NCBI GenBank assembly: GCA_963759545.1
Contig: CAVXAB010000021.1
Span: 1 to 64,000, forward strand
From: Trebonia sp963759545
Lineage (GTDB): Bacteria > Actinomycetota > Actinomycetes > Streptosporangiales > Streptosporangiaceae
DNA length: 64,000 nucleotides
Direction: 5' to 3'
Part shown: in pieces, positions 16,742-25,562 of the stretch
Layout of the letters: each line of letters begins with the position of its first letter
Numbering within the stretch: position 1 is the first letter of the stretch
Notes under the pieces: model-generated
What the model was told of the DNA's origin: nothing
Seen by the model: only the letters and a program-made list of their open reading frames with translations
Database searches by the model: none
Program-made: the position numbers and the translations under genes

Positions 16742-17105
16742 TTGCTTAGCTCCAAGTCGTCGTTGCTATTGATCTCAGTTATCGCCGGCGGCCCTGGAAG
16801 TGCTGTGGATAAATCCTGGACCGTGGCCGCAGAGTTTTGCTGCGCGGCGGACGGCCAATGCGCCAGCAACGAGCCCGCAAGGAAACGCCAAGGTCACTGG
16901 CCCGGCGATATCCGCGGAAGGCAATAAGAGCCGCGGGGATCGGCAAAGCGCGGCGATTAGTCGGCGAGCGTGGCTACCTGGGTCACGGGCCCGGCTATGC
17001 CATCACGGAATTCCCAAAAGGCAATTACAGAAATTGAAGAAGTGTCAGCGTGACTGGCGCAAACCATGGCAAACCGGGCAGCCCGTGGTGCGTGACAGGG
17101 ATAGT

Positions 17106-17141
17106 GGATCGTTGACCACGCTATGGCGTGGTCAACGATCC
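17106..17141 (-). terminator. Perfect 16-bp hairpin downstream of the two-component operon
   Basis: Left arm ggatcgttgaccacgc, loop tatg, right arm gcgtggtcaacgatcc: perfect complementarity over 16 bp. There is no T-tract, as is usual for actinobacterial terminators. It lies ~220 bp beyond the histidine kinase stop and ~365 bp before the DUF5666 gene. The remainder of the 16742-17359 gap shows no supported gene. Confidence 0.7.
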
Positions 17142-17359
17142 GCTGTCTTCGTGATGGGCGCCGGCACCCCGGCGGCGCGGGTGAAATGTCCCTTTTGCCA
17201 ATGGGTTGCGGGCGCGCCAGGAAAGAACCTGCCCGTTTAATCGCTGTGGCGCGCGTGCCGTGCTGTGTCGTCCCGTGATCAAGTCCCGTCTCCCTTGTTG
17301 CGAGCGGACGGCGCGCGCTGCGGCGCCCAGGCAGGGCCGGTGCCTGCCTTGCCAGGTAG

Positions 17360-18823
17360 TTAAGGGAGCTGGCCTTGCGATTCGGTTGCGGTCCCCTGCC
17401 AGGTTCCTGCCTGCGGCAGGCGCAGGCAGAAGGCCGCGCCGTGGCCAGGCGCGGTGTCGACCGTGATCTCACCACCGTGGGCCGCGGCCAGCGCCGCCGC
17501 GATGGCAAGCCCGAGCCCGGCGCCGCCGCTCGCGCGGGTCCTGGCGCTGTCGGTGCGGTAGAACCGCTCGAACACACGCGACGCCTGCTCGGCTGTCATC
17601 CCGGGACCACGGTCGGCGACGGTGAGCTCCGCATGGCCTGCGCTGCCGGCCACGGACACCGTGACCGGCGACCCCGGCGGGGTGTGCTGGATCGCGTTGC
17701 CGATCAGGTTGTCGATGACCTGCGTCAGCCGTCCTTCGTCGCCGTCGACGATCACCGGTTCGGCGGCCTCCAGCGTGACCGGCCGCCCCGGGGCCACGAT
17801 GCGGGCCCGCTGGACGGCCTCGGCCGCCAGGCTGCCCAGGTCCACGGGTCGGCGGTCCAACGGGCGCCCGGCATCGAACCTGGCCAGCAGCAGCAGGTCA
17901 TCCACCAGCCGGCTCATCCGGCCGGACTCGCCCGCGATCAGGCCCATGAGCCGAAGCAACTCCTCCCGGCTGGCCGCGTCGCCCTGCTGCAGGCCGTACT
18001 CGGCCAGCCCTCGCACCGAGGTCAGCGGGGTGCGCAGCTCATGGCTGGCGTCGGCGGTGAACCGCCGCATCCGCTTCTCCGAGCGCAGGGCGCGAGCCTC
18101 GCCGTCGGCCCGCGCCAGGTACGCGGCCTCGATGCTGGCCAGCATTACGTCCAGGGATTCGGCCAGCCGCCCCACCTCGGTGTTCCCGGCCGGATGGTCG
18201 ATGCGCCGGGAGAGGTCACCGCCCGCGATCGCCGCGGCCGTCGCCTCGATCCGCGCCAGCGGTGCCAGGCTGGCCCGCACCAGCGGCAGCCCGATGCCGG
18301 CCAGCAGGACGACAGCGGCCCCCCCGGCCAGCGCGTCAGCCAGCTCCAGGCGGGTGACCGTGCTGTTGAGATCACCCAGGCTGTAGGCAACGACCAGGTG
18401 AGCACCGCCAGACTCCGGCTCCACCAGGACGCGCCAGGAGCCCCCGGCAGCAGTGAACGGAGTCCCGGTCTCGCCCAACTGTGCCGCCGACAGCCGCGGG
18501 CCGCTGGCCGAGCCCAGCGGGCCGCCCGCCACCTGCACCTGCCCGCCGGCGCCGATCACCTCCACCAGGTACTGCGTGGGCAGTGCCGGGGAGCGGCTGC
18601 TGCTAGCCGGCTGGAGCTGCTGCCGCTCAACGATGCGGCTCGCGACCTTCGAGAAGTCCAGAAGCTGGGAGTCTGACCGGGACAGCAGGTAACTGCGCAG
18701 CAGCGTGGTGCCCAGGACCGCGGCCACCAGCGAGGTCAGCGCGACCAGCAGCGCGGCGGCCGCCATCACCCGGACGCGCAGCGATGCGCCCCGCAGGCCC
18801 GCCCGCCGGCGGCCCGGTCTCAC
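17360..18823 (-). CDS. Membrane sensor histidine kinase (HAMP, HisKA, HATPase)
   Basis: A 487-residue class I histidine kinase. TM1 (VMAAAALLVALTSLVAAVLG, about 19-40), an extracytoplasmic sensor of ~120 residues, TM2 (AGGAAVVLLAGIGLPLV), a HAMP linker, the phosphoacceptor H261 in FTADASHELRTPLTSV, the N box LIGNAIQHTPPGSP, the G1 box VADRGPGM and the G2 box GGAGLGLAI. It autophosphorylates and passes phosphate to the regulator encoded 10 bp upstream. The nearby secreted PepSY-like protein may belong to the same envelope response. The signal sensed is unknown. Confidence 0.95.
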   Translation of the reverse strand: MRPGRRRAGLRGASLRVRVMAAAALLVALTSLVAAVLGTTLLRSYLLSRSDSQLLDFSKVASRIVERQQLQPASSSRSPALPTQYLVEVIGAGGQVQVAGGPLGSASGPRLSAAQLGETGTPFTAAGGSWRVLVEPESGGAHLVVAYSLGDLNSTVTRLELADALAGGAAVVLLAGIGLPLVRASLAPLARIEATAAAIAGGDLSRRIDHPAGNTEVGRLAESLDVMLASIEAAYLARADGEARALRSEKRMRRFTADASHELRTPLTSVRGLAEYGLQQGDAASREELLRLMGLIAGESGRMSRLVDDLLLLARFDAGRPLDRRPVDLGSLAAEAVQRARIVAPGRPVTLEAAEPVIVDGDEGRLTQVIDNLIGNAIQHTPPGSPVTVSVAGSAGHAELTVADRGPGMTAEQASRVFERFYRTDSARTRASGGAGLGLAIAAALAAAHGGEITVDTAPGHGAAFCLRLPQAGTWQGTATESQGQLP

Positions 18824-18833
18824 GGCGCCGTCC

Positions 18834-19532
18834 TCACGGGGGCGGGATCCGCAGCACGTAACCGAAGCCGCGGACCGTGTGGATCAGCCTCGGCTGCCCC
18901 TGGTCGACCTTACGCCGCAGGTAGCTCACGGCCGGCTCGACCACGCTGCCGTCACGGTTCGGGTCGTACTCCCATACCTGGTCCAGGATCTGGCGCTTGC
19001 TGACCACCCGCCCCGCGTTCACCATCAGGAACCGCAGCAGCCGGTACTCGGTCGGCGTCAGCTCCACCGGCGCTCCGGCCCTTCTGACCTCGTGCGCGTC
19101 CTCGTCAAGTTCGAGATCGGCGACGCGCAGCCGCGAGCCGGGAGCGTCCGGCCTGGTGCGCTTCAGCACCGCCCGGATGCGGCCGAGCAGCTCGTCCAGG
19201 CTGAACGGCTTGGTGACGTAGTCGTCCCCGCCCACGGCGAAACCCGCGACACGATCGGGCACCTCGTCCCGGGCGGTCAGGAAGATCACCGGGACCTCAG
19301 CGCCCCCTGAACGCATCCGGCGCAGCGCCTCGAATCCGTCGCCGTCCGGCATCATCACGTCCAGCAGGACCAGGTCCGGGCGGCCCGACACGGCGGCACG
19401 CACCGCCTCGGCGCCGCTCGACGCCGTCATCACCTCGAAACCCGCGAGGCGCAGCGATCCCGACAGCAGCTCCAAGATCGTCGCCTCGTCATCCACGACC
19501 AGCAACCGCGCCGGCATCGCTGCAGCCCTCAT
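18834..19532 (-). CDS. OmpR/PhoB-type response regulator
   Basis: A 232-residue regulator: receiver domain with acidic pair VVDDE and phosphoacceptor Asp in LVLLDVMMPDGDG (D58, or D53 from the second start), Thr in FLTARDEV, and Lys in YVTKPFSLDELL. The C-terminal winged helix domain carries PVELTPTEYRLLRFLM and the recognition region VEPAVSYLRRKVD ending RTVRGFGYVLR-like (VRGFGYVLRIPPP). MPARLL, five codons in, is an alternative start. It forms an operon with the histidine kinase. The region 19533-19686 upstream should hold its promoter. Confidence 0.95.
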   Translation of the reverse strand: MRAAAMPARLLVVDDEATILELLSGSLRLAGFEVMTASSGAEAVRAAVSGRPDLVLLDVMMPDGDGFEALRRMRSGGAEVPVIFLTARDEVPDRVAGFAVGGDDYVTKPFSLDELLGRIRAVLKRTRPDAPGSRLRVADLELDEDAHEVRRAGAPVELTPTEYRLLRFLMVNAGRVVSKRQILDQVWEYDPNRDGSVVEPAVSYLRRKVDQGQPRLIHTVRGFGYVLRIPPP

Positions 19533-19686
19533 AGCCCCAGGATGCGAGTAAATCCTGACCAGTCGCTGACCACAGGCCGCAAGCCTGCTTCAGGATCGGT
19601 CACCGCGTCATCCGCGCAGAGCTCGACCTGTCGACGATGATCCTTTGACTGCCGGGCATCAGCGGTCCGAAGTAGAGGTACCACCA

Positions 19687-19704
19687 TTATTCCATAACCG
19701 GAAT
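19687..19704. promoter_or_regulatory. 18-bp motif, copy 1 (candidate operator)
   Basis: ttattccataaccggaat, matching 15 of 18 positions with the site at 21348. It sits ~100 bp upstream of the first gene of the regulatory cluster and is followed by the palindrome ggaatattcc. A likely target of the cluster's own HTH protein or its promoter. Confidence 0.5.
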
Positions 19705-19804
19705 ATTCCTGTAGATCGTTGACTGGCCTAGAATCGCCCCGTACCGTCCAGGTCGTAAGGCCCGGCCAACGGGCACGGGCACCAGGCCCAGGAAGGTAAG
19801 CGAC

Positions 19805-19993
19805 ATGGAACTAACCAGGATCGCCGGAGACGACAACTGCCGGAATGGCGACTGTCCGACCGTGTACCGCACCGACCGAGGCACCATCGCCGTCCAGGGC
19901 GAGCGGCTTGCTCACCCCACCCCCGACCACGAGGCCATCGTGGAGATTCCGCTCGACCTGCTCACGGAGGCTGTTCGTGCACTTGGAAGGTGA
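19805..19993 (+). CDS. Small conserved actinobacterial protein
   Basis: A 62-residue protein (start MELTRIAGDDNCRNGDC, then PTVYRTDRGTIAVQG, ending with an amphipathic helix). Short proteins of this type are common immediately upstream of DUF6879 and helix-turn-helix genes in actinobacteria; they resemble DUF397-type partners in size and position, though not clearly in sequence. It overlaps the DUF6879 gene by 17 nt, implying coupled translation. Function unknown, but probably a regulatory partner. Confidence 0.7.
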   Translation: MELTRIAGDDNCRNGDCPTVYRTDRGTIAVQGERLAHPTPDHEAIVEIPLDLLTEAVRALGR

Positions 19994-20492
19994 GGCCTGG
20001 TCGCGGTACTTCCGTGACTTCGAAAGCAGCATGTTCCGGCTCGAACTCCGGCAGGTCTACACCATGCCCGACGAGGTGGACGACCTCGCTGCTTTCGAGC
20101 GTGGCGAACTCCCACCCCCGGGCTACCATTACGGCTGGCTCGATACCGTGGCCGAGGCCAAGCAAGCTGGTAAGACCATGCGCCGCGTACGGCTCGTCAC
20201 TCGGCCCTTGAGCTTCTATACCAAGTGGGAGTTCGTCTGGGGCTACGAGTGGAATGTCAAAGCCGGTGAAGACATCCGCATCCTCGATGTCACTGATGGC
20301 CCTGCCCCCGAGCTGCCCGACCATGACTTCTGGCTCTTTGACGATTCGACCGTGGTCAAGCTCCTCTACCGGCCGGACGGCACCCAAGAGGGGCGGGAGC
20401 TGGTAGAGCACCCCGACCTCGATGCGTACCTCGGTTGGCGTGACACTGTGTGGGAGCTAGCCGTACCGTTCACCGACTACCACCAGGGATGA
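19977..20492 (+). CDS. DUF6879 family protein
   Basis: A 171-residue protein starting VHLEGEAWSRYFRDFESSMF with the usual DUF6879 pattern: RLELRQVYTMPDE..LAAFERGE, then RRVRLVTRPLSFYTKWEF, then DFWLFDDSTVVKLLY. It is thought to be cytoplasmic and linked to small HTH systems; the biochemical role is unknown. The GTG start is fixed by GGAGG 6 nt upstream; the longer frame upstream is the shadow of the preceding gene. Its TGA is followed in the same frame, after one codon, by the HTH gene. Confidence 0.8.
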   Translation: MHLEGEAWSRYFRDFESSMFRLELRQVYTMPDEVDDLAAFERGELPPPGYHYGWLDTVAEAKQAGKTMRRVRLVTRPLSFYTKWEFVWGYEWNVKAGEDIRILDVTDGPAPELPDHDFWLFDDSTVVKLLYRPDGTQEGRELVEHPDLDAYLGWRDTVWELAVPFTDYHQG

Positions 20493-20495
20493 TCC

Positions 20496-21341
20496 ATTTC
20501 CATCCTCGAACCCGACGAACTTGGGGCCCGCAAAGACGAACTAGCAGTCGCCTTGCGTGAGGCCAGGAAAGCCGCTGGCCTCACCGGCGAACGTCTGGCT
20601 GCCCGGTGCGGCATCTCCCAGAGCAAGATCTCCAAGATCGAGACGGGGAAGGTACTCGCCACCGTCACCGACGTCGAGCGCATCCTGACCGCCCTGGGCG
20701 CACGACAAGACCTCACTGACGGACTCATGAGTCTGGCCCGCCTTGCCAACACCGACTTTGAAAACGTGCGGTCTTCCCTCAAACGCGGCCTGCACCAAAA
20801 GCAACGCGAGTTGGCCGCCCTTGAAGCCGATGCCGCTCATATCCGCTTCTTTCTGCCCACCATGCTCAGCGGCCTGCTCCAGACTCCCGAATATGCCCGC
20901 GCCAGCCTCGGTGTCTTCCCCGGCGACCATTCTCAGGCTATAGCGCGTAGGCTCGACCGCCAAGCCACGCTCTACAACCGGGCTAAGCGCTTTACCTTCA
21001 TCCTCACCGAAGCCGCGGTACGCTGGCAACTGGTTGAAGCAGCCGTCATGGCCGTCCAGCTCGGCCGCCTGAGTTCCTTGTCTGAGCTGCCCAACATCCG
21101 GCTGGGCATCATCCCCCTGGAGACCTGCGTCCCCGACGGCCCGCTCAACACGTTTACCGTGTACGACGACCGCATAGCGACAGCCGAGACGTTCGGTGGG
21201 GTCATCATGATGCGCGACCCTCGGGATGTGGCGTACCACCTTGAGCTATTCGCCTTTTTTGAACGCTATGCCGTGTTTGACGACGAGGTGCGCAAGCTCA
21301 TAGCGCAATATGCGCATAACTTCCGCCAGGCTTCTTTGTGA
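20496..21341 (+). CDS. Helix-turn-helix regulator with DUF5753-type C-terminal domain
   Basis: An XRE-type HTH at the N-terminus (ALREARKAAGLTGERLAARC, then GISQSKISKIETGKV) followed by a ~200-residue DUF5753-like sensor domain (FFLPTMLSGLLQTPEYARA, RLDRQATLY, RFTFILTEAAVRW, LPNIRLGIIPL). This is the layout of WhiJ-like actinobacterial regulators, normally paired with small DUF397-like proteins and ATPases. Coding similarity (EPDELGARKDELAVALREA) begins before the first TTG at 20553, with no ATG/GTG/TTG available. ATT at 20496, 6 nt after AGGGA, is the best start. Confidence 0.85.
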   Translation: MSILEPDELGARKDELAVALREARKAAGLTGERLAARCGISQSKISKIETGKVLATVTDVERILTALGARQDLTDGLMSLARLANTDFENVRSSLKRGLHQKQRELAALEADAAHIRFFLPTMLSGLLQTPEYARASLGVFPGDHSQAIARRLDRQATLYNRAKRFTFILTEAAVRWQLVEAAVMAVQLGRLSSLSELPNIRLGIIPLETCVPDGPLNTFTVYDDRIATAETFGGVIMMRDPRDVAYHLELFAFFERYAVFDDEVRKLIAQYAHNFRQASL

Positions 21342-21347
21342 CCGCCC

Positions 21348-21365
21348 TTATTTCATATCGGGAAT
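21348..21365. promoter_or_regulatory. 18-bp motif, copy 2 (candidate operator)
   Basis: ttatttcatatcgggaat, 15 of 18 positions identical to the site before the cluster. It lies in the ~180-bp AT-richer spacer between the HTH gene and the ATPase gene, suggesting a second regulated promoter. Confidence 0.5.
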
Positions 21366-21519
21366 TATTTGATTACGGGAATTTCCAACCTAAAGCCAGG
21401 ACACCGATTAGCGTTGCCAATGTGGGTAAAGGCAATATCCTCGGTGGCGCGTATTCCCCTGGCTCGGGTGACAACCGGGCCTGCCCGCCCTCGGGGCCGA
21501 TACGGGCGGAGACAACACT

Positions 21520-22056
21520 ATGAGCGGCCACACTGACGCCGTACCTCGAACTGCCGGGCACCAGGCATGTTCTGGGGGTCTCGTCTCCGGTGTCGGTGCG
21601 GCTCCCCGCATGAATGAACCCGGCTTCATGGCCTTGACCCTGGCTATGTACCGCCGCACGTATCTGGAGCTGGGAGCCCTGCCGACCGCGCCGTCCTGCG
21701 CTCGGCTGCACACGAGGCACCTGCTCTGGGAGTGGGGCTTGGCCGGTCTTGTCGACGTGACAGAAGCCGTGGTCTCGGAACTCGTGACGAACGCTCTCGA
21801 AACCACCATCCGCCACCAGCTCGAAAGCCCCATCCGCTTGCGTCTGTCGAGCAACGGCCACCAAGCCCTCATTGAGGTCTGGGACGGTGACCCTACGCCG
21901 CCCCAACTTCCGGCGCTCGACCTGAACAACCTTCCGCCTGCCCTAGCTGAAAGTGGCCGGGGCCTGTTCCTGGTGGCGGCCTTGAGCGAACGCTGGAGCT
22001 GCTACACGGTAAGTGCTTGCGATGGCAAGGTGATGTGGGCCGAGGTTGCCTCATGA
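21520..22056 (+). CDS. HATPase_c_2-like (anti-sigma factor type) ATP-binding protein
   Basis: A 178-residue GHKL-fold protein. Motifs: N box VSELVTNALET, the G1-like IEVWDGDPTPPQ, and the G2-like ESGRGLFLVAALSERWSC. Such stand-alone kinases (RsbW/SpoIIAB-like) bind or phosphorylate anti-sigma antagonists; many actinobacterial ones are orphans encoded beside WhiJ-like HTH genes, as here. The ~30 residues before MNEPGFMALTLAMYRR are poorly conserved in appearance, so an internal start at 21610 is possible. The stop overlaps the next gene by ATGA. Confidence 0.85.
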   Translation: MSGHTDAVPRTAGHQACSGGLVSGVGAAPRMNEPGFMALTLAMYRRTYLELGALPTAPSCARLHTRHLLWEWGLAGLVDVTEAVVSELVTNALETTIRHQLESPIRLRLSSNGHQALIEVWDGDPTPPQLPALDLNNLPPALAESGRGLFLVAALSERWSCYTVSACDGKVMWAEVAS

Positions 22057-22298
22057 CAGCAAGGCCGTCTCCTATGCGGAAGGCATTGAGTGACTATGTT
22101 GACCAGGTGAAGCGCAAGGAGCAGTTCCTAGCCGCCTGGCCTGACGTCAGCATCCTTCTTGATCCCGAAGCTCCACCTCACCAGCGTTGGCACGGCCACG
22201 TCCCCGGTTGCGCAGAGGTCACCTCACACGAGCTAGGCCAGGTGCTCCACCAGCTCGACGACCTGGTGGCGGCCCGCGATGCTAACGGGACCTGGTGA
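22053..22298 (+). CDS. Small hypothetical protein, last gene of the regulatory cluster
   Basis: An 81-residue soluble protein (MTARPSPMRKALSDYVDQVK, then WPDVSILLDPE, ending HELGQVLHQLDDLVAARDAN). No family recognised. The ATG overlaps the ATPase stop as ATGA, so it is translationally coupled. The cluster ends here: immediately beyond the stop the sequence becomes the opposite-strand remnant of a Tat-signal gene. Confidence 0.6.
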   Translation: MTARPSPMRKALSDYVDQVKRKEQFLAAWPDVSILLDPEAPPHQRWHGHVPGCAEVTSHELGQVLHQLDDLVAARDANGTW

Positions 22299-22400
22299 GC
22301 GCAGCCCGGGAATCGAGGACAGCGCCGCGGTGGCGCCTGCGGCGCCGATGAAGCCGCGCCGAGAAGGCCCGGCGCCCGGTTGACCGGATGCGTGTGACAT
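22233..22400 (-). pseudogene. Decapitated Tat-exported protein (signal peptide only)
   Basis: A good GGAGGAAT Shine-Dalgarno, 3-6 nt before an ATG, opens a frame SHASGQPGAGPSRRGFIGAA then GATAALSSIPGL: a twin-arginine signal peptide with SRRGF, H-region and all. Native sequence ends about 22299, exactly where the plus-strand regulatory cluster ends; the frame then runs antisense into that gene to a TAG. The mature protein is missing. It follows the aldo/keto reductase by 55 bp in the glycoside locus, so the lost protein was probably a secreted sugar-locus product. Confidence 0.75.
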
Positions 22401-22454
22401 TGGATTCCTCCCTGAGTTGCCGGCATTACCGAAGGTGACTCTTTGGGCAGGCGA

Positions 22455-23289
22455 TCAGCTGGACGTGGCGGCGGATTGCGCGGCGCGCAAGTCTGTGAGG
22501 TCCTGGTCGGCGAGTTCTAGCGGGGCCGCGGAATCGCGGATGGACGCGGGCCTGCTGGCGCCGACGAGCGGGATGATGTGCGGTGACTGCCTACGCAGCC
22601 ACGCCAGCAGCACGCGGTGGACGGACACGCCGCGCCGCCTGGCGACCGTGAGCGCTGCTTCTGGCGGCGTGCCGCGTGCGCCCGGCGAACACCTTGTAGG
22701 CAAGGTAGGCGATGCCCTGCTCGCCGCAGGCCAGGGCCGTTGGCAGGTCATCGGGGCGGCCGTAAGAGAGCTGGTTCTGGACGGCGGCGACCGGAGCGAC
22801 GGCGAGCGCCTGGTCCAGCTGGGCGGCGGTCACGTTGGACAGCCCGATGGCCGCGATCTTCCCTTCCCGGCGGAGCGCTTCCAGCGCGCCCACGCTGTCC
22901 GGCAAGGGCACCTTTGCGTCAACGTGGTGGAGCTGGTAAAGGTCGATCCGGTCCACTCCGAGCGTCCGCAGGCTGGTCTCGCAGTGCGCCCGGAGAACCT
23001 CCGGCCGTCCGTCGACCGGGAAGCGGTCGCCGTCGCGCCAGTGGCCTCCCTTGGTCGCGACCAGCGGGCGGTCGCGGATGACTTCCCGCAGCGCACGCGC
23101 GATGACCTGCTCGGCGTACGACTCGATGCCAGGCCGCGTGTAGGCGAGCGCCGTGTCGATGAGCGTGACCCCGGCGTCCAGGGCGGCGCGCACGGTCGCG
23201 ACCGCGTCCGCGGTGGTCCCGTCCCGGAAGGCGAACTGCGCCGTTCCGAGCCCGATCCCTTCAACGCGGCGGCCGGCGATCTCGGCCAT
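22455..23289 (-). pseudogene. Aldo/keto reductase, frameshifted
   Basis: NAD(P)H-dependent TIM-barrel reductase of ~277 residues if joined. First frame: VEGIGLGTAQFAF, DAGVTLIDTALAY (Asp/Tyr region), LVATKGGHW (catalytic Lys), LGVDRIDLYQLHHVD (catalytic His region), IAAIGLSNV, to YLAYKVFAG. One base near 22684 throws the frame; the other frame then resumes with GARGTPPEAALTVARRRGVS, PHIIPLVGASRP, the typical C-terminal cofactor loop. The shift lies in a run of c/g and could be a consensus error. Context suggests reduction of a sugar or sugar-derived aldehyde. Confidence 0.8.
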
Positions 23290-23372
23290 GGTTTTCTCCC
23301 TTTCCTGTCACCGGGCCTGGTCCCGCGCGGTGCGCGCCGCGCGGAACCAGGCGGGGGACTCCCGGCCGGACG

Positions 23373-25532
23373 TCAGCCGGTGAACGTGCGCTCGGTCCCG
23401 CGGGGACCGCCGGGCAGCGTGACGTGGTGCCCGTCAGGCAGGGTGATGAAGGCCGTCGCCTGGGGCGGAACGGTGACAGTCACCGAGAGCCGCGGCCCGT
23501 TGCGTTCCCACCGGACGGTGATCTGCCCGTAGGGTGTCGGGACCGCCCCTTGGGCCCAGCGGAGAGTGCCGGGGTGCGGGTCGACGGAGAAGGTCTGGTA
23601 CCCGGGCGCCACCGGCTGCACGCCGAGCACGTCGCTGATCATGATCGGTGTCGGGCCTGACGCCCAGCCGTGCGCGAGGCTGGTCCTGGCCTCGGTCGCC
23701 GTGCCGTCCGGGCCGATGTTCTCCCACATCGTCCCGGTGTAGAACGGGTTGCGCGGGTCGATCATCTGGTTCCAGGTGAGGCTCAGCAGCCGTTCCGCGT
23801 CGGTGGTGTCGCCGGCGAGGTAGTCCGCCTCCACCTCGAAGGCGGTGATGAACGGGCTGATCAGGTTGCTGTAGCTGGCTCCTGAGTACGGTTCGGACCC
23901 GTGCGGCCCCCACAGGCTCTTCAGCGAGTTCAGGATCCTGGGGACGTCGGTCGCGGGGGCGATGCCGAACAGGACCGCGAGGGCGTTCCCGTCTTGCGCG
24001 AGCGTGGCGTGATCGGACTCACTCAGGTAATAGGTGCCGGTCGACGGGTTGAGGAGGTTGGCGTTGATGGCCTCCCGCACTTGGCCGGCGGCCTGGTTGT
24101 ACGCGGCGGCCTTCGCCGCGTTGCCCAGGCCGGCCTCGATGTAGGCGACGTCCTGGAGTGCCCGGTAGTACAGCGCGTTGTACGCGGTGACCACGCCGGT
24201 CTTCGCCCCGTCGTAGAAGTCCCAGTCATAGCCGCCGTTGGTGGTGGATATGTTGGCGCCCGTGACGATGAGCCCGCTGCCATTGGTGAGGGTCGCGTCG
24301 TAAGCGAGTTGCCCCTCGAGTGACGGCAGGACCTGCTGGGCGAACGCGGTGTCGCCGGTGTTGCGGTAGTACTCAGTCGCCGCGTCGAGGGTCCAGGAGG
24401 AGTAGGAGTTGCTGTACGGCCCGGTGCGGAACAGCGTGTCGGCGTTGAGGCCGCCGCCCTGCGGGCTGCTCGTGATGAGGGTAAGCAGGGACTGCTTCAC
24501 GTAGTCGTTGCCGTTGGTGCCCAGGGTGTCGGCGATGCCCTGCCCCTCGATGCCCAGGTCGCCGGACCAGATGGCCCGGTCGCGCTTCGCGCCGTCGAGC
24601 ACCGAGGGCTGGGTCGCGCCGCTGGTGCCGGCGGGCTGCATGTCGGTCTGCTCGGTGTACGCGCCGTCGTAGTACATCGTGTTGAAGGCGCCTGAGCTTG
24701 ACTCGAAGTAACCCTGGTAGTCAGACGGCGTGGCGAGGTAGCCGCCGCCGAACTGCACGCCCGCGCCGCTCAGCACGATGGTGCCCGGCGCGGACAGGGT
24801 GATGGCCTCAAAGCGCCATCCCCCCATGAATCCGCTGGTCAGCGTGGTTGCCGAGGTGATCGGGAGAGAGACATCGCGGGCTTGGAACGCGGAGTCGCCG
24901 GTGACGGCACCCGGAGTGCTTGTCACGGTTGCCGCCGCTGGGTGGGCGTTGGCGAGCGGGGCCTTCAGGCTGAGCGTCGAGCCGGAGATCGACGTGATGG
25001 TATCGGTCTCGGCGGGTGATCCGATGGTGACGGTGTCGCCGTCGGCGAACGTCAGCGGGCTGCGGGAGGTTCCCGGCGCTACCGTGACGGACGTCGCGCC
25101 GGCCGCGGCAGCGGTCGCGAGAGTGCTCGCACCGGGGGTCCGCAGGTACGTCTTGGACTCAGAAAAAGCCAGGGACACGGCCGGAGCCGTCGCGCCGCTG
25201 GAATAGGAGACGACGCTGGCATAGGGCGAGCCTTCCACCTCGACCCCGTAGTCAAGCAGGACAGTTGCCGGCGCGCCGCCCGCTGCCACGGTCAGCGTGG
25301 TGTTCCCGTGCCCACGGGCGGTGAGCCCGCGGGCATTGGCGACGTTCCCCGACAGGACCGTGGCCGACATCGCCTTGACGTTGGCGTTCGCGGGCTGCTC
25401 CAGGTACGACTGCCAGCCGCCGTCAGCGCGCTGCTGCGCGTGCGCCTGCGGGGCAGCCAGCCCGGCTGCGAGTGCGGCGGTCGCGGTGAACAGCGGGACT
25501 GCGAGCCAGGCCTTACCTTTTCGGTGTTTCAC
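23373..25532 (-). CDS. Secreted GH78-like alpha-L-rhamnosidase-type glycosidase
   Basis: A 719-residue exported protein. Sec signal MKHRKGKAWLAVPLFTATAA ending AHA, an N-terminal beta-rich half (~35-300) and an (alpha/alpha)6 barrel (~310-620) with DGAKRDRAIWSGDLGIEGQ, the GH78-like acidic motif, YRNTGDTAFA, GGYDWDFYDG, and TMWENIGPDGTATEARTSLAHGW. It ends with the beta sandwich common to this clan (FSVDPHPG). It would release terminal rhamnose or a related sugar outside the cell. A LacI-type palindrome lies 30 bp upstream. Exact specificity unknown. Confidence 0.85.
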   Translation of the reverse strand: MKHRKGKAWLAVPLFTATAALAAGLAAPQAHAQQRADGGWQSYLEQPANANVKAMSATVLSGNVANARGLTARGHGNTTLTVAAGGAPATVLLDYGVEVEGSPYASVVSYSSGATAPAVSLAFSESKTYLRTPGASTLATAAAAGATSVTVAPGTSRSPLTFADGDTVTIGSPAETDTITSISGSTLSLKAPLANAHPAAATVTSTPGAVTGDSAFQARDVSLPITSATTLTSGFMGGWRFEAITLSAPGTIVLSGAGVQFGGGYLATPSDYQGYFESSSGAFNTMYYDGAYTEQTDMQPAGTSGATQPSVLDGAKRDRAIWSGDLGIEGQGIADTLGTNGNDYVKQSLLTLITSSPQGGGLNADTLFRTGPYSNSYSSWTLDAATEYYRNTGDTAFAQQVLPSLEGQLAYDATLTNGSGLIVTGANISTTNGGYDWDFYDGAKTGVVTAYNALYYRALQDVAYIEAGLGNAAKAAAYNQAAGQVREAINANLLNPSTGTYYLSESDHATLAQDGNALAVLFGIAPATDVPRILNSLKSLWGPHGSEPYSGASYSNLISPFITAFEVEADYLAGDTTDAERLLSLTWNQMIDPRNPFYTGTMWENIGPDGTATEARTSLAHGWASGPTPIMISDVLGVQPVAPGYQTFSVDPHPGTLRWAQGAVPTPYGQITVRWERNGPRLSVTVTVPPQATAFITLPDGHHVTLPGGPRGTERTFTG

Positions 25533-25562
25533 GTGGGTTTCCCTTCCTAGCGCCGTTGCCTG

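Noticed and set aside
21338..21523. A 61-codon frame between the HTH gene and the ATPase gene, overlapping both by GTGA/ATGA
   Set aside because: The overlaps are attractive but the sequence lacks any protein-like pattern and contains the 18-bp operator motif; better read as a promoter spacer.
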